NCBI RefSeq assembly: GCF_020615385.1
Contig: NZ_JAJAVB010000008.1
Location: 38,556-102,555 of the forward strand
DNA length: 64,000 nucleotides
Direction: 5' to 3'
Source of the DNA: Jiella soli
GTDB taxonomy: Bacteria > Pseudomonadota > Alphaproteobacteria > Rhizobiales > Rhizobiaceae
The first letter of the stretch is position 1; each line of letters begins with the position of its first letter. The translations under genes and the position numbers were made by a program. Positions 26,050 through 33,739 of this stretch are shown piece after piece. A model generated the notes under the pieces. The model had not been told where the DNA came from. It did no database searches and saw only the letters and a program-made list of their open reading frames with translations.

Positions 26050-27682
26050 TCGCGGCAGCCCCTAGTGGCGTGATCATCTCCTGCATGAATGGCGTGAGAT
26101 TGGCGTCGATGTGGGCAAGCAGACGGCCATCGTCTTCATCGCGGTACAGCGTGATCTGGTGAATTAGCTCGCGGACAATTGAGCCAAGCTCATCCATGTC
26201 TCCCAGCATATGGATCGTCATTTCCAGCTCTGCCCTCGTTGATCGGAGCGGGTTGGTTGTCCTTGCTGAAAGCTTCTCTGATAACCGCTTGATGGCTGTC
26301 GGTTGGAGAATGGCATTACCACCAGCCGGCAAGCTGCCGAGCTCCTGGACTAGCTGCTGTCGCTCCCGACCCTGAGACTTCATTCTCGCGTCAATGGCGT
26401 TCTGGTCGCCGATCTGGTTTAGGAGCATGTCCAGCAAGCGATCATTGTCTCTCGCGATAGCCTGCAATCGGGCTTCGATCACGGCACGACGGCGGTTCTC
26501 GTGCGCGTCCTGGTTGGCGCGCGCCCTTATGTAGCGTTCGGCATAGACCTTGATGGTGTCGGGGCTCGCCAACTCCTTTGTCAGACCATCGATAACCAGC
26601 TCCTCAACATCCGCCAGATAGAAGGTTTTAGGATCAGGACATGCCCCGCTATTCGTGTGAGCGGAACAGCGGAGCCTAGTGCGCCCCGACTTATCAACGC
26701 CTGCGACTGCCATGCCTGATCCGCACGCGCCGCATTTAATTAGGCCCGACAAGAGCCGCTTAGGGCGGTTGTTAGCTCCTATACGGCCGCCTTTTGCGCG
26801 GTGCGAACGTACCGCTATCTGGGTCTGAACAGCCTCGAAGAGATCCTCTGGCACGATCTGAAGTTCGCGGACTTCTGCATGATGCCACTCAGTCCGCTGA
26901 TTGGGCCTTGAAACGCGCTTCCCTGTCGCCGGATCTTTGACCATCCGGACGCGGTTCCAGACGAGGCGGCCGGCATAAAGCGGGTTCCGCAGTATGCCGG
27001 TGCCACGCTTCTCAAAGCCGATTAGCGCAGACGGCGTCCAAAACTTGCCGCGAGGCGCCTTCACGCCTTCTGAGTTCAGCTGTCGGCAAATAGTCTTTGG
27101 ACTGGTGCCTCTGACGTACTCTTGGAATATGCGCAGTACGTTGGCAGCTTCGTCGTCGACGATGCGCGGCTTGCCGCGATTGGCAGGGTTGGGCCTGTAT
27201 CCATAGGCTTTGCCTCCTGCCGAGAGACCTTGCTTTACGAGGCCTCCCATACCGCGCTTGACCTTATGGACATTGTCCTCGCGGAACAGTTGGGCCACGA
27301 GGCCGCGTAAGGCGACATTGATCGTGGTGGCTTCGCCGTCGTTCACGGCAACAATTTTGACGCCTATGAATTCCATCTGCTTGTGGATGTTGGCCATATC
27401 GGCAATGTCGCGGGACAGGCGGTCAAGCGCCTCAACCACGATGACTTTGAAGTCCCCCGCGCGAGCAGCTCGAAGCATCTGATCCAAGCCGTTCCGTCCG
27501 TGCAACGAAGCGCCTGAGATTGCCTTATCTGCATAGACGCGCACGATGCAGAGGCCCTCACGGTCGGCGAACGCACGGCACACGTCGATCTGGTCTTCAG
27601 TGCTCCGCTCGTTTTGCAGCTCGGTGCTGTACCGAGAATAGATGGCTGCGGGGACCCGGAGATCGCTTGGTTGCTCATCCAT
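26006..27682 (-). CDS. Large serine recombinase (integrase)
   Basis: 558 residues from ATG 27682 (GGAAAAG upstream). The N-terminal resolvase domain has the catalytic Ser19 in YSRYS and the arginines of ALDRLSRD; the recombinase domain follows (KAYGYRPNP ... GTGILRNPLYAGRLVWNR), then a zinc ribbon with paired Cys (CGACGSGM ... CSAHTNSGAC), then a coiled-coil region. The stop and the last ~14 codons (MVAEEGLEPPTRGL) are the antisense strand of tRNA-Met, so the gene overlaps the attachment site. It should catalyse integration and, with a directionality factor, excision. Confidence 0.93.
   Translation of the reverse strand: MDEQPSDLRVPAAIYSRYSTELQNERSTEDQIDVCRAFADREGLCIVRVYADKAISGASLHGRNGLDQMLRAARAGDFKVIVVEALDRLSRDIADMANIHKQMEFIGVKIVAVNDGEATTINVALRGLVAQLFREDNVHKVKRGMGGLVKQGLSAGGKAYGYRPNPANRGKPRIVDDEAANVLRIFQEYVRGTSPKTICRQLNSEGVKAPRGKFWTPSALIGFEKRGTGILRNPLYAGRLVWNRVRMVKDPATGKRVSRPNQRTEWHHAEVRELQIVPEDLFEAVQTQIAVRSHRAKGGRIGANNRPKRLLSGLIKCGACGSGMAVAGVDKSGRTRLRCSAHTNSGACPDPKTFYLADVEELVIDGLTKELASPDTIKVYAERYIRARANQDAHENRRRAVIEARLQAIARDNDRLLDMLLNQIGDQNAIDARMKSQGRERQQLVQELGSLPAGGNAILQPTAIKRLSEKLSARTTNPLRSTRAELEMTIHMLGDMDELGSIVRELIHQITLYRDEDDGRLLAHIDANLTPFMQEMITPLGAAAMVAEEGLEPPTRGL
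26037..26049. other. Left attachment site (attL core)
   Basis: The 13 bases TCCTCCGCTACCA at the tRNA-Met 3' end, including CCA, recur exactly at 38162-38174 and nowhere else that I noticed. The serine recombinase gene lies directly beside this copy. This is the expected geometry for the left junction of a tRNA-targeting element; the exact crossover dinucleotide cannot be read. Confidence 0.65.
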
Positions 27683-27827
27683 CACGCGTCTTTTCCGATC
27701 AGAAGAAAAGCCGAGCCAAGGTCTTCGGGGTAGCTCCATTCGGGGTCGCGCGCGCGCGCCCACCGTGTACAAGCGTAGCCTTTGTCGGCCTCAGCCATGA
27801 TCGCTACTCCGAAGGTCGACGCCGATT

Positions 27828-27986
27828 TCAACCGGCTCGCGCCTGTTCCGCCTGCCTAGCCGCAGCGAGGATTTGTAGGATTTCCGCGTTCATACTGCCG
27901 TGATTTGAAGCGGCCTTGGCTGCAAGCCAAGCCTTTACCTCAGGCGGAACTCGGAAGATCATCTTAGGGTGCTCGGATGCGGTCAT
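27828..27986 (-). CDS. Arc/Mnt-type ribbon-helix-helix regulator
   Basis: 52 residues from ATG 27986, preceded by GGAGAGG. The sequence KMIFRVPPEVKAWLAAKAA followed by NAEILQIL is the Arc-like DNA-binding fold: a beta strand (MIFRV) for the major groove and two helices. It is transcribed away from a second Arc-like gene, with 100 bases between the starts holding twin palindromes. By analogy with phage P22 Arc/Mnt it probably represses its own and the divergent promoter, and may control the recombinase gene downstream, 145 bases away. Confidence 0.8.
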   Translation of the reverse strand: MTASEHPKMIFRVPPEVKAWLAAKAASNHGSMNAEILQILAAARQAEQARAG

Positions 27987-28008
27987 AACTGCGCCTCTCC
28001 ACGACGAT

Positions 28009-28023
28009 ATGGCTAAGTGCCAT
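28009..28023. promoter_or_regulatory. Operator-like palindrome, copy 1
   Basis: ATGGC-TAAGT-GCCAT, a 5-bp inverted repeat with a five-base spacer, 23 bases upstream of the minus-strand Arc-like start. A half-site ATGGC also occurs at 28031-28035. A second full copy lies 48 bases further on. Likely bound by one or both ribbon-helix-helix proteins. Confidence 0.6.
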
Positions 28024-28056
28024 CTCACGTATGGCTGCATGCTCAGCACTTGTCAA

Positions 28057-28071
28057 ATGGCTGTGTGCCAT
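28057..28071. promoter_or_regulatory. Operator-like palindrome, copy 2
   Basis: ATGGC-TGTGT-GCCAT, the same inverted repeat as at 28009-28023 with a different spacer, ending 15 bases before the plus-strand Arc-like start at 28087. The shared arms and variable spacer are what a dimeric repressor site would show. Confidence 0.6.
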
Positions 28072-28086
28072 ACTAGATCGCCGGCG

Positions 28087-28407
28087 ATGACGACGCGCTC
28101 TAGCCAGACCCAAGACAAGTTCATCGTGCGGCTGCCCGATGGAATGCGTGACCGGATCAGCGGCGCAGCGAAAGCGAATGGCAGGACGATGACCGCAGAA
28201 ATCGTCGCCCGGCTGAAGTGGAGCTTCGACGCGACTTCGGGCTTTTCCACGCACGAGCTGGAAACAGAGGCTCGTTCAGAGCAGGCGGCGAAGCGGCTTA
28301 TGCGGATTGGCTTGATCGAGCCGGATGCTGATCGGCTAGATGCGATCGAAGCGCGCCTTGCTGACCATGAAGCGCGGGTTGCAGCGCTTGAGAGAAAGGT
28401 TGGGTGA
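28087..28407 (+). CDS. Arc-family DNA-binding protein with coiled-coil tail
   Basis: 106 residues. The N-terminal half is an Arc-like ribbon-helix-helix: DKFIVRLPDGMRDRISGAAKANGRTMTAEIVARL. The tail (about residues 75-106, DADRLDAIEARLADHEARVAALERKV) has a heptad pattern and could form a coiled coil for oligomerisation. Divergent from the smaller Arc-like gene and upstream of the helicase operon by 364 bases. Probably a regulator of the switch region; whether it activates or represses the helicase operon is unknown. Confidence 0.8.
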   Translation: MTTRSSQTQDKFIVRLPDGMRDRISGAAKANGRTMTAEIVARLKWSFDATSGFSTHELETEARSEQAAKRLMRIGLIEPDADRLDAIEARLADHEARVAALERKVG

Positions 28408-28771
28408 GGACGCCTTTTTTGGCCAAGCTGATTGCCTAGCATCGGCCCAGAAACCCACATCGCACGTCACTCTTGGGCGTCATCACCCGACTGGCCTCCT
28501 TACGCGCGTCATCTCAAGGTCTCCTATGGGAGAGCCTGATTTTGCCATTCCGGAGGTCGAAGGAGGTAGCCGGGTCTCCGAACTCCACAGGTGAGGCGCT
28601 GAAGAGTGCTCCCTTGCGGGTTGCAATATGATGGCTTGTCGCTCTAGCTTGCAGCCGGAAAACGTCAACCTGCATGAAGGGTGACTACGTTCCAATTATC
28701 TGATCGTGAACCTCGATGTCAGGTTGGCGTCGCAGTGGGATTTAGCATGACTAATCAGCGAGTTGCCAAGT
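28408..28771 (+). other. Gene-free stretch before the helicase operon
   Basis: 364 bases of reduced GC. Short frames exist on both strands without family features. It should contain the promoter of the helicase-DarT-ARH operon, but I cannot mark a convincing -35/-10 pair and no copy of the ATGGC/GCCAT operator was seen. Confidence 0.4.
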
Positions 28772-30166
28772 ATGCCGCTGCCTAATCCGGTGGCTCGTCA
28801 GCGTGAGGTAGTCTGCCTGCCCGCTGTGGGCCATCACGTTGTCCTTGGGACTGCGGGCAGCGGTAAAACGACGATGGCGATACTGCGAGCCGCCTTTTTG
28901 GCAGACCAGGAGATGCCCCAGTCAGGCCCTACGCTATTGCTGACATTTAACAAAGCGCTTGCAGCCTATATTCAAAGCATTTCAGGTGACGTGATCTGTA
29001 ATGTGAAAGTTGAAAATTACCATAAATTCGCTAGAGGATATCTGAATTTTAGAAAGAAGATGGGTTACAACGCGATAATCAGTGGTTGGGCTAGAGCATC
29101 TGCTGTAGAGAGTGCTGTTGAGCAGACAAAAGGTCGCTACAAGCCGCATTCATTCTTTCAGAGGCCTCTAGCCTTCTTTGATACCGAAATATCATGGCTT
29201 GCCAAGCATGGAATTCAGTCTTCCGATGACTATAAGTCTCGCGATCGGGTTGGAAGAGCTGAAGCGCGCCTTGAGCGGAAGTTGCGGGATGCCATGTGGG
29301 ACGTCTACCAGACATATATTCGCATTCGGGCTGAAGCGGGATACACTTATGACTTCGATGACCTGGCTACGGCCGTAGCTGATGAGCTGGAAGTGGACCC
29401 CACTCCAAGGCGCTATCGTCATATCGTCGTCGATGAGGGCCAAGATCTTTCGCCTGAGATGTTGCGTTCGCTTTCAGTTGCAGCGCCGAACGATGGCTCG
29501 CTTACCTTCTTCGGAGACGTCGCACAGCAAATTTACGGACATCGGATGTCTTGGCGCTCGGCTGGGCTGCGCCCACGAGAAGTGTGGGAGTTTCGAGAGA
29601 ATTATAGAAACACGCGCGAAATTTCTGCTTTGGGACTGGCTATTGCTAAGATGCCTTATTACGAGGGCATCGTTGATATGGTTGAGCCGATGGCCCCTGA
29701 AGCTGCTGGTCCAAAGCCAACCTTAGTCCACTTCGCAAGCGCGCCTGATGAAGTTCCGTTCGTACTCGATCAGGCGAAAAGAACAGCACGAACGCGCTCC
29801 GTCGCGGTTCTTGCACGTACGGTAAGGCAGGTCGAAACCTTGAGGTGCGCCGCGCCGTTAACAGCCATCAACCTGAGAGATAACTCGGCAAGCTGGCGAC
29901 CGGGACCCAATTTGTTCATTGGGACCTATCACTCTGCGAAGGGTCTCGAATTTGATGCGGTAATTCTACCCTTTTTATCGGCAGAAACGCTTCCAGACCC
30001 GGCATCTGTGGCAGACCTTGGGCAGGATGAGGCCAAGGCTGGAGACGGCCGTATGTTGTACGTCGGCGTCACTCGCGCTCGACGCGCGCTAATTCTAACG
30101 TATAGCGGTGAAATCTCTGAGCTGTTGCCGACAGAAAGTTTGTTATACACAAAGGTGGATCGGTGA
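28772..30166 (+). CDS. UvrD/Rep-like superfamily I helicase
   Basis: 464 residues from ATG 28772 (a TTG at 28763 is also in frame). All SF1 motifs are present: Walker A GTAGSGKT near residue 27, Walker B VVDEGQDLSPEM, motif III GDVAQQIYG, motif IV ENYRNTREIS, motif V GTYHSAKGLEFDAVIL and motif VI YVGVTRARRAL. At this length it lacks the large inserted subdomains of UvrD or RecB. Predicted ATP-dependent 3'-5' translocation on single-stranded DNA. Its stop overlaps the DarT start (GTGA, 30163-30166), placing it first in a three-gene operon. GC is lower than the chromosome. Confidence 0.9.
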   Translation: MPLPNPVARQREVVCLPAVGHHVVLGTAGSGKTTMAILRAAFLADQEMPQSGPTLLLTFNKALAAYIQSISGDVICNVKVENYHKFARGYLNFRKKMGYNAIISGWARASAVESAVEQTKGRYKPHSFFQRPLAFFDTEISWLAKHGIQSSDDYKSRDRVGRAEARLERKLRDAMWDVYQTYIRIRAEAGYTYDFDDLATAVADELEVDPTPRRYRHIVVDEGQDLSPEMLRSLSVAAPNDGSLTFFGDVAQQIYGHRMSWRSAGLRPREVWEFRENYRNTREISALGLAIAKMPYYEGIVDMVEPMAPEAAGPKPTLVHFASAPDEVPFVLDQAKRTARTRSVAVLARTVRQVETLRCAAPLTAINLRDNSASWRPGPNLFIGTYHSAKGLEFDAVILPFLSAETLPDPASVADLGQDEAKAGDGRMLYVGVTRARRALILTYSGEISELLPTESLLYTKVDR

Positions 30167-30870
30167 ATAGCGGCATTGAAGCGGCATCTAAAGCGCGCGG
30201 CATCACTCGTCTCTGTCATTTCACTCCCTCTCGGAACCTTCAGCATATCGCTGCTGGGAAGCTAGGAATTCTCGCGACAAGCGCTCTAGAAGGCGATGAG
30301 CGGCTGGTATTCAACGCAACTGATCTTGCTCGGTTGGATCAGTGTAAAACACACATCTGCACCTCTATCGAATACCCGAATGGCTGGTATTTCGAGCGCG
30401 CTCGCGCTCAAGACCGCCTTTTTATGGATTGGGTCGTGTTGCTGATCAATCCGCGATATCTTTGGGAAGAAACGACGCTTTTTTGCCCGCGTAACGCCGC
30501 AGCCGAATACGGTCGATATATCATCCAAGGCATCGACGGCTTCGAAAGTCTTTTCGCTGAGAGGGTGACAGGTACTCGGAACACAGTGTTCCGGCGATCG
30601 GAAACGCACATTCCCGCGTGTCCGACCGATCAACAGGCTGAAGTCTTGATATTTGATCGGGTGCATCCTGACGACATTATCGCCGTTGCAGTCCGGAACG
30701 AGGAGCAGGCTAGGCTGGAGCGTGTTAGGCTGAGGACGAATGGCGTCGATCCGGATCTCTTCCGATTTGTGGTAGCCGAGCATATGTTTCAAAAGCATGC
30801 ATTGAGCGCGGCAATCAGAGAAGGTCGCCGACCGGCTGAGCCTATGGTAGTTCCACCCAATGCAGTTTGA
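30163..30870 (+). CDS. DarT-like single-stranded DNA ADP-ribosyltransferase
   Basis: 235 residues, GTG start behind AAGGTGG. DarT toxins add ADP-ribose from NAD+ to thymidine (DarT2) or guanosine (DarT1) in single-stranded DNA, blocking replication, and act in anti-phage defence. Matches to the family: HFT (19-21) with NLQHIAAGKLGIL, an Arg-Leu-Asp near 57-59, CTSIEYPNGWYF (66-77), and PTDQQAEVL (154-162) whose Glu160 corresponds to the catalytic Glu of characterised DarT. All expected residues look present, so it is probably active. The neighbour is an ADP-ribosylglycohydrolase, not the usual DarG macrodomain protein. Confidence 0.85.
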   Translation: MNSGIEAASKARGITRLCHFTPSRNLQHIAAGKLGILATSALEGDERLVFNATDLARLDQCKTHICTSIEYPNGWYFERARAQDRLFMDWVVLLINPRYLWEETTLFCPRNAAAEYGRYIIQGIDGFESLFAERVTGTRNTVFRRSETHIPACPTDQQAEVLIFDRVHPDDIIAVAVRNEEQARLERVRLRTNGVDPDLFRFVVAEHMFQKHALSAAIREGRRPAEPMVVPPNAV

Positions 30871-32632
30871 TAGAACGATATTCAGAGAGGGCGTAAGTCG
30901 CTCTGGTCCAGAGAGATACGAAGCAGTCCTCTTGGGTGCAGCTTTCGGAGATGCTCTGGGCTGGCCCCATGAACAACGGGCCAATGCGAAAAGTCAGCAG
31001 CCGGTGATCGATGACGTGACGTTCCAGGGTTGGACGAAGCGATCTGGCGGACGGTTCCGGCCCCATGAAGAGCGTATCGGTGCAGGGCAGTATAGTGATG
31101 ATACGCAGCTCACTATAGCTGTCGCGAGGTCACGTATTTACGCTCCCGATTGGTGGAGGCATCTTGCTTATGTCGAGCTGCCGTTCTGGACGGTTTACCA
31201 ACGTGGAGGTGGAGGCGCCTCCCTGCGCGCGGCCAAACTTTGGGTCAAGGGAACGGCCCCATGGGAAGCGAGCGACAGCGATAGGCGACGCTACCTCGAG
31301 GCAGGAGGAAACGGTGTGGCCATGAGAGTGGCGCCGCACGTGCTTTCGGCGTTCGTAGAAGAGAATTTCGCTGACGTAGCTCGCGACATCGTCGGTGATG
31401 GAGTGACGACCCACGGACATCCTCGAGCTCTCGTTGGAGCCCTGGCATTCGGGTATGCGCTCTGGAAGGCGCTTCGGGTTGAGGGCACGCTAGAATATGG
31501 CGCGATAATTCAGGAGGTACTTCATGGTCAAAGAGTGTGGGGCGCTGTGCCTCGCATCGCTCACCTCTGGCCCACCTGGCAAGATTGCGTGTCGAGCAAC
31601 CCGCTATTTCAGCAAGCTTGGGATGAGGCCGTAAACGAAGTTCTTCAGCAGCTTCATGTTGCAGAAGTTGCTCTATCCAATGGAGCTCTAGATTTCGATG
31701 ATGAGGCAATGCAGCGCATCGGCTGTTTTGACAAAAGGCTGTCTGGCGCTGGAACGGTAGCCGCAAGCGCGGCAATCTTCCTGGCTTCCAAGTACGCAGC
31801 TTCCCCGATTGAAGGGGTTTGTAGAGCGGCGTATGCCAGAGGAGCCGATACCGATACAATCGCATCAATGACAGGTGCGCTGGCTGGCGCTGTCAGCGGG
31901 CTGGACTGGTTGCGCCCCAGCCTCGACCAGCTTCAGGATGCGAGCCTACTCTCGCAGCTGGCGCTAATGCTCCATGCGGGCGAAGTGACAGACAGGCCTG
32001 ATGTCGAGAGGGTAGGCTCGAGGGAGCTCAAGCGGCTTCTGGCAAAACTTTCGGCGGGGGATTGTGACGTTGTCCTTCCTATTAATACGCACGCGCGTGT
32101 TATCGGGGATGGAGGGGTAACGGGAAGGAGCGACAAATTAGTCGCCAATTCATGGCGCATCCTCGATGAACGCAACCAGACATTTTTTATCAAGACGTTT
32201 GAAAAGCGTAATGATGCCTCTCCTCTTGAAGGTGTGAGCTCAGAGGGCGGCCTTCGGAATAAACAGGAAGACGAATTTGATGAAGGCGTAAGTGGATCTC
32301 ACTCGGCCCGGCTCGCGGGTGTAACCTTAAGTACGGGAAATATAGAGGCGATACGAAGATTTTATAAAAATGTTCTGGGTGTCAATCTCGCGCGAGATAC
32401 CGGTCGGCTGATACAGCTTGGGAGTAATTTGGCATTAAAGCAGCAGGACGGCGTGAACGTCCCTGCTAACAGCTCGGTTATATATGTGGATGTCGATGAC
32501 ATAGTCATCTGCCGGGATCGGGTAGTCCGGAATGAGCTGCGTCCCGTTTCTGATATTGCAAGGCGCGCGGGCCGTCTGTCGTTTATCTGTTCAGACCCTG
32601 ACGGTCGCACGGTTGAAGTATTTCAGCGATAG
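30860..32632 (+). CDS. ADP-ribosylglycohydrolase (DraG/ARH) fused to a VOC domain
   Basis: 590 residues. The N-terminal ~375 are an ARH/DraG domain: GAAFGDALGWPHE (26-38), the magnesium-binding SDDT (79-82), GNGVAMRVAP (150-159) and RGADTDTIASMTGALAGA (327-344), all intact, so ADP-ribose hydrolysis is expected. A linker of ~110 residues of unknown fold follows. Residues ~486-590 are a VOC/glyoxalase-type domain (LAGVTLSTGNIEAIRRFYKNVLGVNL ... SDPDGRTVEVFQR). The start overlaps the DarT stop by 11 bases. Likely the antitoxin that removes ADP-ribose marks; the VOC domain could bind DarT, DNA or a ligand. Confidence 0.87.
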   Translation: MQFDRTIFREGVSRSGPERYEAVLLGAAFGDALGWPHEQRANAKSQQPVIDDVTFQGWTKRSGGRFRPHEERIGAGQYSDDTQLTIAVARSRIYAPDWWRHLAYVELPFWTVYQRGGGGASLRAAKLWVKGTAPWEASDSDRRRYLEAGGNGVAMRVAPHVLSAFVEENFADVARDIVGDGVTTHGHPRALVGALAFGYALWKALRVEGTLEYGAIIQEVLHGQRVWGAVPRIAHLWPTWQDCVSSNPLFQQAWDEAVNEVLQQLHVAEVALSNGALDFDDEAMQRIGCFDKRLSGAGTVAASAAIFLASKYAASPIEGVCRAAYARGADTDTIASMTGALAGAVSGLDWLRPSLDQLQDASLLSQLALMLHAGEVTDRPDVERVGSRELKRLLAKLSAGDCDVVLPINTHARVIGDGGVTGRSDKLVANSWRILDERNQTFFIKTFEKRNDASPLEGVSSEGGLRNKQEDEFDEGVSGSHSARLAGVTLSTGNIEAIRRFYKNVLGVNLARDTGRLIQLGSNLALKQQDGVNVPANSSVIYVDVDDIVICRDRVVRNELRPVSDIARRAGRLSFICSDPDGRTVEVFQR

Positions 32633-32642
32633 CGCTTAGGTC

Positions 32643-33153
32643 TCAGAGAAGTCGTGCCGCCGCATTGTCGATGAACAGTTCACCATCGCGGATGTATCGC
32701 GTTAGCATGGCCTCGGGGGCATGGCCCGTCTGCTGCCTGATCTTCCATGAAGATGCGCCGGCTTGCGCTGCGCTTGTCGCTAATCCAGCTCGGAGGCTAT
32801 GTCCCGAATATCCTTCGGGGCCGAAGCCGGCAGCAGACAGCCGATTTCGCAAGATGAACGAAACGGCGTCGCCGGAAAGGCGCTGTGGTACGAGGTGCCC
32901 GCAACGGGTGATTGGGCGGAACAATGGCCCGTCGTCAATCGAAGCGGTTTTCAGCCATTCAGATAGTGCCGCCACTGGGCACCATCTCGTTCGTCCGAAG
33001 AGGATGACAAACTTTCGGCCTTGACCCGATCGTTCGGCCTTTGCTTGCCGCAGACGAACGACGATGCCCTGACGGACCTGCTCAGGTCGACGTCCAGCCC
33101 GACTAGCTCCGACCGGGCGGAAGCCGCCAGCGCACCAACCCGCTATACACGGC
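32643..33153 (-). pseudogene. Decayed tyrosine recombinase, C-terminal fragment
   Basis: Residues encoded at 32643-32975 closely match the C-terminal ~110 residues of the intact recombinase at 33740-34960 (SGHSLRAG, WKIRQQTGH, RYIRDGELFIDNAAA). Similarity continues in DNA to about 33153 through the region encoding the FRRSELVG segment, but in broken frames. The N-terminal half is missing. This is a duplicated copy in decay, or the remnant of an earlier element. Confidence 0.8.
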
Positions 33154-33200
33154 TACCCTTCACAACGAGGACTGATTGATAGGTCCGCTGAACTCTCTCC

Positions 33201-33548
33201 CTATTCGAGCGTCCGGCACACCGCCCGTTTCACTCCCACCACATCGACAACCACGTCCTTAAGCGCCTCGCCAGGATTGGCGCCGGACACCGGTGGCACG
33301 CCGTCCACGATGAATTCGGTCGAGCCGAGCGGCTGGTTTTTGGACCCGTAGAGGCTGCAGGCCCCATGGATGTTCATGGGCGCGCTGTAAAAATTGCTAG
33401 CCCGGACGAGAAGGTCTCCGCCGCCATATTCTGACGGCTTCCAGTGCACTGCCTCGACGATGAGATTGCCATCCGACGCATAGGTGTCGGTTTCGATCGC
33501 CATAGACGACGAACTCATTAGGCAGAAGATGAGAGTTAAGCGGATCAT
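33201..33548 (-). CDS. Small secreted protein of unknown function
   Basis: 115 residues with a signal peptide (MIRLTLIFCLMSSSSMA, cleaved about residue 17) and two Cys that could form a disulfide. A GGAGG site lies eight bases upstream of the ATG. No family is recognised. It sits between the decayed and intact tyrosine recombinases as possible cargo. An 11-base C homopolymer lies 55-65 bases upstream of its start. Confidence 0.55.
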   Translation of the reverse strand: MIRLTLIFCLMSSSSMAIETDTYASDGNLIVEAVHWKPSEYGGGDLLVRASNFYSAPMNIHGACSLYGSKNQPLGSTEFIVDGVPPVSGANPGEALKDVVVDVVGVKRAVCRTLE

Positions 33549-33602
33549 TCAGACCTCCGTACCAATCAAATCCCAACGCGACTTCCGATGCTTGCATGTG
33601 CT

Positions 33603-33613
33603 CCCCCCCCCCC
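33603..33613. repeat. Homopolymer tract of 11 C (11 G on the minus strand)
   Basis: Eleven consecutive C, 55-65 bases upstream of the small secreted protein start on the minus strand, where a promoter would lie. Such tracts can vary in length by slippage and alter promoter spacing; they are also a common place for assembly errors. Confidence 0.9.
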
Positions 33614-33739
33614 GCACCGCGAAGTCGCCGGCATCCGCGGAAAAGGGGAGGCAGCTCACACTGGTGTAACTCAAAGTCGAGGTCGAGATAGCTGGTTTCG
33701 GATTGCAGTTGTGTTAAATCACGGTACACGGATTTGGCC

